This document shows positions 1 through 5,400 of a DNA stretch of 10,731 bases, one piece after another. The stretch's first letter is position 1. Every line of letters starts with the position of its first letter. The notes under the pieces were generated by a model. That model ran no database searches. It saw only the letters and a program-made list of their open reading frames with translations, and was not told the origin of the DNA. Source of the stretch: SVTX01 sp964567085 (GTDB lineage: Bacteria; Bacillota; Clostridia; Oscillospirales; CAG-272); NCBI GenBank assembly GCA_964567085.1, contig CAZMKU010000057.1, positions 1 to 10,731 on the forward strand. The letters are read 5' to 3'. The translations under genes were made by a program, and so were the position numbers.

Positions 1-907
1 GCTCGGAGGAAACCACCTCGCCGCCCGTGAGGATTGCGATATCACGGAGCATTTCCTTACGTCTGTCGCCAAAGCCGGGAGCCTTAACCGCAACGCAGGT
101 GAACACGCCGCGAAGCTTGTTGAGCACGAGAGACGTAAGCGCCTCGCCCTCAACGTCCTCTGCGATAATTACGAGCTTTCTGCCCGACTGAACGAGCTGC
201 TCAAGAAGAGGAAGAATATCGTTCATCGTAGAAATCTTCTTGTCTGTGATAAGAACGAGAGCGTCGTCGATAACCGCTTCCATCTTGTCTGTATCCGTTA
301 CCATGTAGGGAGAGAGGTAACCGCGATCGAACTGCATACCCTCAACGACCTCGGAGTATGTCTCGGCGCTCTTGGATTCCTCAATAGTGATAACGCCGTC
401 GGCAGTTACCTTTTCCATAGCGTCAGCTATAAGCTCGCCGATAACCTCGTCGCCTGCGGAGATAGTACCAACGCGAGCGATATCTTCTCTGCCATTTACC
501 TTCTTGCAGTTAGCCGCGAGAGCCTCAACCGCTACGTCAACCGCCTTCTTCATACCCTTGCGAAGCACCATAGGATTCGCGCCTGCGGTTACGTTCTTCA
601 TACCCTCTCTTACGAATGCCTGCGCTAAGAGAGTTGCGGTCGTCGTACCGTCGCCTGCCGCGTCGTTAGTCTTTGTAGCAACCTCCTTCACAAGCTGCGC
701 GCCCATGTTCTCTGCCGCATCCTCAAGCTCGATGTCCTTTGCAATAGTTACACCGTCGTTTGTAATAAGAGGAGAGCCGTACTTCTTGTCGAGAACTACG
801 TTTCTGCCCTTGGGGCCGAGTGTGATCTTAACGGTATCAGCAAGCTTATCAACGCCTCTCATAAGCGCGTTTCTTGCTTCAATTCCGTAAATAATCTGCT
901 TTGCCAT
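1..907 (-). CDS. groEL: Chaperonin GroEL, N-terminal 302 residues (3' end outside window)
   Basis: Large subunit of the GroEL/ES chaperonin, which encloses unfolded cytosolic proteins and refolds them using ATP. Translating the minus strand from the ATG at 907 gives MAKQIIYGIEARNALMRGVD, then the GPKGRNVVLD segment (31-40) and the ATP-binding GDGTTTAT motif (85-92; Asp86 corresponds to Asp87 of E. coli). The reading frame stays open to the window edge, so the equatorial, intermediate and part of the apical domain are present and the C-terminal part lies to the left. The start is set by a GGAGGT ribosome binding site (916-921 on the plus strand as ACCTCC). It sits 23 bases after the groES stop and is surely co-transcribed with it under CIRCE/HrcA control. 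No defects are seen. Identification is secure. Confidence 0.98.
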   Translation of the reverse strand, partial: MAKQIIYGIEARNALMRGVDKLADTVKITLGPKGRNVVLDKKYGSPLITNDGVTIAKDIELEDAAENMGAQLVKEVATKTNDAAGDGTTTATLLAQAFVREGMKNVTAGANPMVLRKGMKKAVDVAVEALAANCKKVNGREDIARVGTISAGDEVIGELIADAMEKVTADGVITIEESKSAETYSEVVEGMQFDRGYLSPYMVTDTDKMEAVIDDALVLITDKKISTMNDILPLLEQLVQSGRKLVIIAEDVEGEALTSLVLNKLRGVFTCVAVKAPGFGDRRKEMLRDIAILTGGEVVSSE

Positions 908-930
908 TCTATTTTACCTCCAATATCGGA

Positions 931-1215
931 TTATTCTACAACCGCGAAAATGTCTTCCTCGGAAAGAATCACGTATTCAATTCCGTCAAACTTAACCGTA
1001 GTGCCCGCATACTTGCTCGCGATCACGCGCTCGCCAACCTTAACGGTTACGGGAACGAGCTTACCGTCCTCTGTCTTACCGGGACCTACCGCGATAACCT
1101 CCGCGATCTGGGGCTTTTCCTGCGCGCTTGCGGTAAGGATAATACCGCCCTTGGTCTTTTCCTCGGCTTCTACGAATTTAATTACTACTCTGTTGTGTAG
1201 GGGTTTGATTGTCAT
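931..1215 (-). CDS. groES: Co-chaperonin GroES
   Basis: The 94-residue co-chaperonin whose heptamer caps the GroEL barrel. The sequence starts MTIKPLHNRVVIKFVEAEEK and shows the family landmarks in order: the PLHNRVVIK strand, the mobile-loop region EEKTKGGIIL (about 18-27), which contacts GroEL, and the VIAVGPGK turn (about 40-47). The ending, YVILSEEDIFAVVE, is typical. Length is normal for bacterial GroES (94-97 residues). A GGAGGA ribosome binding site (1225-1230 on the plus strand) lies about ten bases before the ATG. It is the first gene of the groES-groEL operon. Upstream, in its 5' untranslated region, lies a CIRCE element, so it is predicted to be repressed by HrcA and induced by heat. 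Confidence 0.98.
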   Translation of the reverse strand: MTIKPLHNRVVIKFVEAEEKTKGGIILTASAQEKPQIAEVIAVGPGKTEDGKLVPVTVKVGERVIASKYAGTTVKFDGIEYVILSEEDIFAVVE

Positions 1216-1263
1216 TTTAAATTTTCCTCCTTTAAAATGAAGTCTTATATATAAATTCTATTT

Positions 1264-1290
1264 TTAGCACTCTGCACGTTCGATTGCTAA
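1264..1290 (-). promoter_or_regulatory. CIRCE operator (HrcA binding site) of groES-groEL
   Basis: TTAGCACTC, nine bases, then GATTGCTAA. The CIRCE consensus is TTAGCACTC-N9-GAGTGCTAA, so one arm is perfect and the other has a single mismatch; the 9-base spacer is exact. It lies about 50 bases before the groES start codon and just after the predicted transcription start, the usual place for HrcA repression. HrcA itself is not in the window. Confidence 0.96.
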
Positions 1291-1300
1291 CTTCTTCTAT

Positions 1301-1328
1301 ATTCTACACCAAATATAGGAAAAATCAA
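1301..1328 (-). promoter_or_regulatory. Predicted SigA promoter of groES-groEL
   Basis: On the minus strand: TTGATT (1328-1323), a 16-base spacer, then TAGAAT (1306-1301). Both hexamers are close to the SigA consensus. The predicted start near 1294 would put CIRCE at the very beginning of the transcript, which agrees with HrcA blocking initiation. Assigned by inspection only. Confidence 0.6.
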
Positions 1329-1452
1329 GAGGTTTCAGGCATAATTCACAATCTATTTACAAATGAAATTTCAATTTAAAGCTTATATGTTATAAAAGGT
1401 TTTTGCGCGACATAAGTTTCAATATATTATTAAAATATATGCGGAGGAATTT

Positions 1453-2769
1453 ATGCTCCTACACTTATTCAACAAATACTTTTTGTGCGCCGTAACGCCC
1501 ATATTGCTTATGCTCGCGGGAGGAATTATCACGGTCAAGCTCCGCGGCTTTTACGTTTTTCACCCAATAAAGTCCGCAAAATTGCTCATTAAAAGAGAGA
1601 AGCGCGTATCCACATCCCCCTTCTCCGCTCTCTGTCTGGCTCTTGCGGGAACGCTCGGCGTGGGAAATATCGTCGGCGTGGCGTCGGCAATTATCATAGG
1701 CGGCTACGGCTCTGTTTTCTGGATGTGGGTATCCGCTCTGCTCGCTATGTCCTTAAAATATGCCGAAATTCTGATTTCTATGAAATACAGAAAAAAGACC
1801 GAGGACGGCTACGAGGGCGGAGCGGCGTATTATATTTTAGCGGCATTTTCCTCACTGAAGCTCAAAAAAATCGGTCAGCTTCTCGCCCGTGTTTTCGTGA
1901 TTTTCTGCGTTTTAAACTCGCTTACAATGGGGTGTATGCTTCAGTCAAACGCGATCTCCTCGTCGTTTTCCCACGCTTTCAATATTGATCCCCTTTTTAT
2001 TGGCATCATAACGGCGGCTTTGTTCGTTATGGCGATACTCTATAAATCGGGCAAGGTCGAGAAGATAACGAATATAATCGTGCCGATTATGAGTGTTCTT
2101 TACGTCGCCTTCTGCATCATAGCCATTTACATTCGCCGCGACGGAATCGGCAACGCCTTTTCTCTTATCTTTAAAAATGCCTTTGATACCGCAAGTATGG
2201 GTGGCGGCGCGCTGGGATTTCTCGCCTCTCGGGCATTCAGATCGGGAAGTATGCGCGGCCTTGTCTCGAATGAAGCGGGAGCGGGCACCGCTCCTACCGC
2301 TCACGCGCTCTCAGACACTCAAATTCCCGAAAAGCAGGCTCTTATGGGCGTTTTCGAGGTGTTTGCAGATACGATCATTTTATGCACGCTGACCGCGCTT
2401 GTTGTTATTCTCGCAGGAATTGACCCCTCCGTCAGCAATCCAATGGTGCTTATTATGACCGCCTTTTCCTCTATTTTCGGCGGCGTATCCGACTATTTTC
2501 TCTGCATCTCCATTTTCCTTTTCGCCTTTGCCACGCTTATTTGCTGGGCGCACTACGGGCTCTCCGCGTTAAAATATCTTACGAGAAGCAAAATTTCAAA
2601 AACGATCTACATAATTATCTTCACACTTTTAGTGGTCTGCGGCACGGTCTTCACCTCGGACACGATATGGGACACCTCGGATTTTTCTATCGGTATTATG
2701 ACCTTAATTAACCTCACCGCCATATTTATTTTGAGAAAAGAGATAAGCTGCCCGAGCCTTGAGCGGTAA
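1453..2769 (+). CDS. AGCS-family sodium:alanine/amino-acid symporter
   Basis: Polytopic inner-membrane carrier of the alanine-or-glycine:cation symporter family (Na_Ala_symp), which imports small neutral amino acids with sodium. What shows this: the GTLGVGNIVGVA segment (66-77), the FWMW signature GGYGSVFWMWVSALL (83-97), KYAE (102-105), EGGAAYYI (121-128), and the conserved RGLVSNEAGAGTAPTAHA loop (268-285). About ten hydrophobic segments alternate with short basic loops. At 438 residues it is slightly shorter than many members (450-490) but has both ends. The start is supported by GGAGG (1443-1447), five bases before ATG. It is divergent from groES with 237 bases between. AT-rich sequence at 1356-1430 must hold its promoter, but no box there is convincing. 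The substrate (alanine, glycine or another) cannot be read from sequence. Confidence 0.93.
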   Translation: MLLHLFNKYFLCAVTPILLMLAGGIITVKLRGFYVFHPIKSAKLLIKREKRVSTSPFSALCLALAGTLGVGNIVGVASAIIIGGYGSVFWMWVSALLAMSLKYAEILISMKYRKKTEDGYEGGAAYYILAAFSSLKLKKIGQLLARVFVIFCVLNSLTMGCMLQSNAISSSFSHAFNIDPLFIGIITAALFVMAILYKSGKVEKITNIIVPIMSVLYVAFCIIAIYIRRDGIGNAFSLIFKNAFDTASMGGGALGFLASRAFRSGSMRGLVSNEAGAGTAPTAHALSDTQIPEKQALMGVFEVFADTIILCTLTALVVILAGIDPSVSNPMVLIMTAFSSIFGGVSDYFLCISIFLFAFATLICWAHYGLSALKYLTRSKISKTIYIIIFTLLVVCGTVFTSDTIWDTSDFSIGIMTLINLTAIFILRKEISCPSLER

Positions 2770-2784
2770 AAGACGACAAATTGT

Positions 2785-2812
2785 GACATATTTTTCTCCC
2801 TCAGCATAGAAT
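2785..2812 (+). promoter_or_regulatory. Possible SigE-type promoter of the cotJ operon
   Basis: GACATATT (2785-2792) and CATAGAAT (2805-2812) resemble the SigE mother-cell boxes (about GTCATATT and CATACAAT), though the 12-base gap is one or two bases shorter than usual. In Bacillus subtilis cotJ is transcribed by SigE, which makes this placement reasonable. Just downstream a small dyad, GATAAG-TATG-CTTATC (2820-2835), lies in the predicted 5' leader. Weak evidence by inspection. Confidence 0.35.
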
Positions 2813-2870
2813 GGATAATGATAAGTATGCTTATCAAAATCTTATCGCAAAGAAACAGAAAGGAGAGCTT

Positions 2871-3179
2871 ATGCACAACTCTAATCATCGCGCCGAGCAG
2901 TACAGAGACCTGCGGCGTCGTATGAACGAAATGAACACCCCCGTAGCAAGTCCGTGTGCTCACGGCGTCTACGGAATGAACAATATGCGAAACTCCACAG
3001 CCACACCCTGCAATCCCGAGGGTAATCGTCGAGGCAACGGCTGGGGACTTTACGAATATCCGCTCGCTATGGTTTACGCTCCGTATCAGACCTTCAGAAA
3101 CATTTACAAAAACCACGAGGCCTTAATGAAGGGAACGCTCTTCTCTGAGCTTTATCTTCCCTTCGAGGGCTGCAAATAA
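2871..3179 (+). CDS. cotJA: Spore coat-associated protein CotJA
   Basis: Small protein (102 residues) of the CotJA family, made in the mother cell with CotJB and CotJC and deposited on the forespore in B. subtilis. The family domain lies at 64-99, with PLAMVYAPYQTF, a spacer, then EALMKGTLFSELYLPFEG, matching the usual pattern of LAM-Y-P-Q followed by AL-GT-F-EL-PF. The first 60 residues are polar, rich in Asn, Arg and Met, and low in complexity; they are not conserved in the family as I know it. The start at 2871 is chosen over an in-frame ATG at 2811 because AGGAGAG (2861-2867) precedes it at good spacing and the upstream one overlaps the promoter-like boxes. It is the first gene of cotJA-cotJB-cotJC, 101 bases after the symporter stop. 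Confidence 0.93.
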   Translation: MHNSNHRAEQYRDLRRRMNEMNTPVASPCAHGVYGMNNMRNSTATPCNPEGNRRGNGWGLYEYPLAMVYAPYQTFRNIYKNHEALMKGTLFSELYLPFEGCK

Positions 3180-3190
3180 AGGAGGCTTAT

Positions 3191-3535
3191 ATGGACATCA
3201 ACAACAATGTAAACAACAATATCGGCAGCAGCTGCAATATTTGTCAGAATAAATGCACCAACACCTGCAAAAAATGCGACAACGGCTGCGAAGCGCTCAA
3301 AAAGCAGATCATGACCGTTTGCTTCGCGCTTGACGAAACGATCCTCTACCTTGACGCCTATCCCGACAGCCAAGAGGCTCTGTGCCATTACCACACCCTT
3401 CTTAATGAAAGAAACAAGTTAGTTGCGGAATACGAAACTCAATGCGGCCCTCTTACCGCATACGGAAACACGTCTCACACCTCATGGGATTGGATAAGAT
3501 CCCCGTGGCCCTGGACGTACGAAGCGAATTTGTAA
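3191..3535 (+). CDS. cotJB: Spore coat protein CotJB with Cys-rich N-terminal extension
   Basis: CotJB-family coat peptide assembly protein, partner of CotJA and CotJC. The family domain covers about 36-110: a helix CFALDETILYLDAYPDSQEAL (44-64), a second helix HYHTLLNERNKLVAEYE (66-82) and the Trp-rich tail WDWIRSPWPWTYE (99-111), whose PWPW is diagnostic. Family members are usually near 85-90 residues; this one has 114. The extra N-terminus is Asn-rich (1-12), then carries six cysteines at 15, 18, 22, 26, 29 and 33 in a C-x2-C-x3-C-x3-C-x2-C-x3-C array, which suggests metal binding or disulfide cross-linking in the coat (inference). Good AAAGGAGG ribosome binding site (3178-3185); 11 bases separate it from cotJA. 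Confidence 0.92.
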   Translation: MDINNNVNNNIGSSCNICQNKCTNTCKKCDNGCEALKKQIMTVCFALDETILYLDAYPDSQEALCHYHTLLNERNKLVAEYETQCGPLTAYGNTSHTSWDWIRSPWPWTYEANL

Positions 3536-3553
3536 GAGTAAGGAGGATTTTAT

Positions 3554-4015
3554 ATGTGGACCTATGATAAGAAGCTTCAATACCCCGTAAAAATTAAAAA
3601 CCCCAACCCCCAGATTGCCCAGATAATTATATCGCAGGTGGGCGGCCCCGACGGCGAGCTCGGCGCGTCTATGCGATACCTTCAGCAGAGATATTCTATG
3701 CCATACGATGAGGTTATAGGCATTTTAACAGACGTTGGAACCGAGGAGCTCGCGCATATCGAAATGGTATCGGCAATCATTCACCAGCTCACCGCAAACA
3801 TCAAGCCCGACGAAATCGCGAAAACTCCCTTTGCGGCGTATTTCGTTGACCACACGACGAGCGTGTACCCCGTAGCCGCCTCGGGCACACCGTTCGATAT
3901 CAAATACGTTGGCGTCAAGGGCGACACTCTCGCCGATCTCAACGAGGACTTGGCGGCAGATGCTGCTATCACACAAAAACAACCTTTATCAAAAAATCGC
4001 CGAGAACCCTTGTAA
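3554..4015 (+). CDS. cotJC: CotJC, manganese-catalase-like coat protein, C-terminally truncated
   Basis: CotJC belongs to the non-haem manganese catalase family (ferritin-like four-helix fold, di-manganese centre). The start MWTYDKKLQYPVKIKNPNPQ is typical and the ATG follows AGGAGG (3541-3546). The first ligand set is present: Glu35 in GGPDGELGASMRYLQQRY and TEELAHIEM (63-71) with Glu64/65 and His68. Family similarity continues through DHTTSVYPVAASGTPF and DLNEDLAAD (about 136), then stops. The usual continuation, a helix with Glu and a later REIVHFQRFGE helix with His, is missing; 17 unrelated residues end at the TAA. B. subtilis CotJC has about 189 residues, this has 153. I checked the other two plus frames beyond 3960 and did not find the missing part, so a simple frameshift does not explain it. 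Half of the metal ligands are gone, so catalase activity is unlikely: probably a decaying gene. Confidence 0.85.
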   Translation: MWTYDKKLQYPVKIKNPNPQIAQIIISQVGGPDGELGASMRYLQQRYSMPYDEVIGILTDVGTEELAHIEMVSAIIHQLTANIKPDEIAKTPFAAYFVDHTTSVYPVAASGTPFDIKYVGVKGDTLADLNEDLAADAAITQKQPLSKNRREPL

Positions 4016-4018
4016 AAG

Positions 4019-4058
4019 AAGGTTGAAAAGCCTTTCAGCGCAAGGCTTTTCAGACCTT
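4019..4058. repeat. Long inverted repeat (hairpin) just after the cotJC stop
   Basis: Left arm AAGGTTGAAAAGCCTT (4019-4034), 7-base loop TCAGCGC, right arm AAGGCTTTTCAGACCTT (4042-4058). The arms pair over 16 bp with one extra C bulged on the right. No clean T-run follows on either strand, so it is a poor intrinsic terminator. It could be a REP/MITE-like dispersed hairpin that arrived where cotJC loses its normal end, or an mRNA 3'-end stabiliser. Whether copies exist elsewhere is unknown. Confidence 0.6.
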
Positions 4059-4136
4059 GAACCAAAGGATTTTTCGCACTTCGGCAAAACGCTCAAAATT
4101 TGCCACCCTGCATTTCATTAAGAGCAACAACAAGCG

Positions 4137-4170
4137 TTTTTAACAAAAAATCAACTTAATTTGTTAAAAA
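4137..4170. repeat. AT-rich perfect inverted repeat
   Basis: TTTTTAACAAA (4137-4147) and TTTGTTAAAAA (4160-4170), 11 bp with no mismatch, separated by 12 bases. It has no GC-rich core, so it would make a weak RNA hairpin; it could be a DNA binding dyad or an element end. Function unknown. Confidence 0.5.
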
Positions 4171-4203
4171 TTGGTAAGGACAAGCTGTTTTCTCGAATGC
4201 CTG

Positions 4204-4258
4204 AAAATAAAGATAAAACAGTATAGGCGGCGGACAAATTTTGCCCGCCGCCTATACT
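4204..4258 (-). terminator. Rho-independent terminator ending the cas/CRISPR transcript
   Basis: A perfect 14-bp stem (AGTATAGGCGGCGG at 4220-4233 with CCGCCGCCTATACT at 4245-4258) and an 11-base loop. On the minus strand it is followed by GTTTTATCTTTATTTT, an interrupted U-tract. On the plus strand no U-tract follows, so the natural reading is termination of the leftward cas operon and CRISPR-leader transcripts. It lies only 24 bases past the single repeat, leaving no room for further repeats. Confidence 0.75.
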
Positions 4259-4282
4259 CAAGGCATTAAGGTGTTTTTATTC

Positions 4283-4318
4283 TAAAGAGTCCCTTATAAA
4301 ATTACACTACTCTCAAAC
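4283..4318 (-). CRISPR. Single type II-A CRISPR repeat, no spacers
   Basis: On the minus strand the 36 bases from 4318 down to 4283 begin GTTTGAGAGTAGTGTAATTT and go on TATAAGGGACTC, then TTTA. Type II-A repeats of this family usually have terminal symmetry (GTTTGAG...CTCAAAC); here the first 32 bases fit and the last four do not, as is common for the last, degenerate repeat of an array. It is recognised as the repeat because it pairs with the tracrRNA anti-repeat at 10401-10430 and lies in the expected place, downstream of csn2 and against a leader ending ATTTGAG. No second copy exists at the expected distance on either side, so the array holds no spacer in this sequence. Either a true empty array or a collapsed assembly. 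Confidence 0.85.
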
Positions 4319-4417
4319 CTCAAATCAACATTTGAGAAACAATACTACGAATTGCTGATAGTAGCGTAAAGGGATGTGCTCATCAGTATTATAGCACAAT
4401 AACTCGACAAATACAAG
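4319..4417 (-). promoter_or_regulatory. CRISPR leader with array promoter and leader-anchoring site
   Basis: Reading leftward from the csn2 stop: a possible -35 TTGTAT (4416-4411), 17 bases, then an extended -10 TGC-TATAAT (TATAAT at 4393-4388), predicting a start near 4381. The leader ends in ATTTGAG (4325-4319) touching the repeat; this is the leader-anchoring sequence described for streptococcal type II-A arrays, where it directs Cas1-Cas2 to the first repeat. ATTTGAG also forms a perfect dyad with CTCAAAT (4336-4330) across four bases. Farther up, TCCCTTTACGCTACT (4374-4360) is complementary to parts of the repeat. Confidence 0.78.
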
Positions 4418-5083
4418 TCAAAACTCGCACAAATCGTCGTCTATAGTATATCTTTTTGTATTTTTTAATATAGAAAGAGAAGAACTCTCAAGCAAAAGAA
4501 GCTTGAAATCATGAAGACATGCACTTTCCACAAAGCGATCCATTTCATCATCGGAAAAATACGTTCTCATATTGATCATAATAAATAAACGATCCCTATC
4601 CAACTCACGTACAAGCTCCATATATTCAAATATTTTTTCAATAGCACTTTTCTCTGATTCTTCTATCTCCGGAGCAATCGCCTTTATTACAGGCCCTATC
4701 GCAAGTTTTTGACAATCAATTTGAAATGGGAATTCATCCGAAAGATAAAGTATATATCTTTCTATCTCACCAATTAATTCTCCCGTTTTCACGTAGTTTT
4801 CTGCATGTAGCGCCTTTTGCTCCAATGCAACGCACAATTTTGTCAGCAGACTTTTTCTATTTATCTGAAATGGCGCAAATTGTATCGTTACGTCTGCATA
4901 TCTACTGAATTCGACAGGTTTATCAGATATTGACAACACAAAATTTCCGTGTGCGCCATCTGCTTGGAGTGTAATGTTACTGACCATATCAAAAAATAGC
5001 TTTCTATTCTCAACCACAAGTTCATTGACATATCCGTTGCCGAAGCGCAAAATGTGCCCCATATCGTTATATATTAATTTCAT
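4418..5083 (-). CDS. csn2: CRISPR adaptation protein Csn2
   Basis: Csn2 marks subtype II-A. It forms a tetrameric ring that slides on double-stranded DNA ends and is needed, with Cas1, Cas2, Cas9 and tracrRNA, for taking up new spacers. The 221 residues match the short Csn2 form (S. pyogenes about 220). Visible features: the N-terminal MKLIYNDMGHILRF start, a long charged helical region (about 140-165), the hydrophobic strand DRLFIMINMRTYFS (about 159-172) and DFKLLLLESS near 191-200, and the characteristic ending YTIDDDLCEF. The start codon overlaps the cas2 stop (ATGA at 5080-5083), indicating translational coupling. It is the last gene of the operon; its stop is 99 bases from the CRISPR repeat. 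No Walker-type ATP site is evident, as usual for the family. Confidence 0.93.
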   Translation of the reverse strand: MKLIYNDMGHILRFGNGYVNELVVENRKLFFDMVSNITLQADGAHGNFVLSISDKPVEFSRYADVTIQFAPFQINRKSLLTKLCVALEQKALHAENYVKTGELIGEIERYILYLSDEFPFQIDCQKLAIGPVIKAIAPEIEESEKSAIEKIFEYMELVRELDRDRLFIMINMRTYFSDDEMDRFVESACLHDFKLLLLESSSLSILKNTKRYTIDDDLCEF

Positions 5084-5400
5084 AGTACAATTAACCTTTC
5101 GTCACTTTCTATGACCTCACTATGATTCTCACCGGTGATGTATTCCATTCCCGAAAATTGTTTTTCGGTAACTGTCATCACTTGAACTATACCTTTTGAA
5201 GGGCGATTTTTTCGTATTACGTCCAAAACTGCCTTCCCTGCACTTGGGGTAAGCAACATACGGCAATAAACCGATTCCTGCATCATTAAAAATCCGTTTT
5301 TTATCAGTAATTTATGAAATTTTCTATACTCGCGTTTATTCTCAAGGGTTTCGGTGGGAAGATCAAAAAATACTAATACTCTCATAAATCTGTAACTCAT
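5080..5400 (-). CDS. cas2: CRISPR-associated protein Cas2
   Basis: Cas2 dimer that bridges two Cas1 dimers in the spacer-integration complex. 106 residues; the ferredoxin-like first strand is MRVLVFFDLPTET (6-18) with Asp13, the conserved acidic residue of the family, then a Lys/Arg-rich helix NKREYRKFHKLLIKNGFLMMQESVY (about 21-45), usual for type II-A Cas2. Two starts are possible: Met1 (chosen, because it overlaps the cas1 stop as ATGA at 5397-5400) and Met6, which matches the more common Cas2 beginning. No separate ribosome binding site is needed if coupling operates. The C-terminal part (85-106) is probably involved in Cas1 contact, as in relatives (inference). Confidence 0.95.
   Translation of the reverse strand: MSYRFMRVLVFFDLPTETLENKREYRKFHKLLIKNGFLMMQESVYCRMLLTPSAGKAVLDVIRKNRPSKGIVQVMTVTEKQFSGMEYITGENHSEVIESDERLIVL

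Larger units (their letters stand above)
4016..4417. other. Gene-free stretch between cotJC and csn2
   Basis: No credible coding region in 402 bases. It contains, left to right, a 16/17-base inverted repeat (4019-4058), an 11-bp AT-rich dyad (4137-4170), a 14-bp GC-rich hairpin that works as a minus-strand terminator (4204-4258), a single CRISPR repeat (4283-4318) and the CRISPR leader with a promoter (4319-4417). The part from 4059 to 4136 and from 4171 to 4203 shows nothing I recognise. Confidence 0.8.

Noticed and set aside
372..1240. Plus-strand reading frames opposite groEL and groES
   Set aside because: They are antisense shadows of two well-recognised genes, have Ser/Ala-rich unnatural compositions and lack ribosome sites.
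1329..1452. A riboswitch before the AGCS symporter (for example a glycine type)
   Set aside because: The leader is short and AT-rich, without the conserved stems or terminator expected of such elements.
3909..4121. Frameshift in cotJC with the C-terminus continuing in another frame
   Set aside because: The other frame contains a chance SHFGKTL that vaguely recalls HFQRFGEAL, but no REIVH helix or the preceding Glu helix. The match is too short to support a frameshift.
4016..4258. An insertion sequence or transposase remnant between cotJC and the cas operon
   Set aside because: Inverted repeats are present but they are hairpins, not matched element ends. No transposase fragment or target-site duplication is visible.
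4220..4258. A terminator for the rightward cotJ operon
   Set aside because: The stem is strong, but no T-run follows on the plus strand; the A-rich flank makes it a minus-strand terminator. It may still slow rightward transcription.
4319..4380. A repeat-spacer-repeat unit, with 4319-4348 as a spacer and the next 36 bases as a second repeat
   Set aside because: The bases from 4349 do not match the repeat in the same orientation. Only a short, gapped match in the opposite orientation is present, and ATTTGAG plus an extended -10 mark this as leader.
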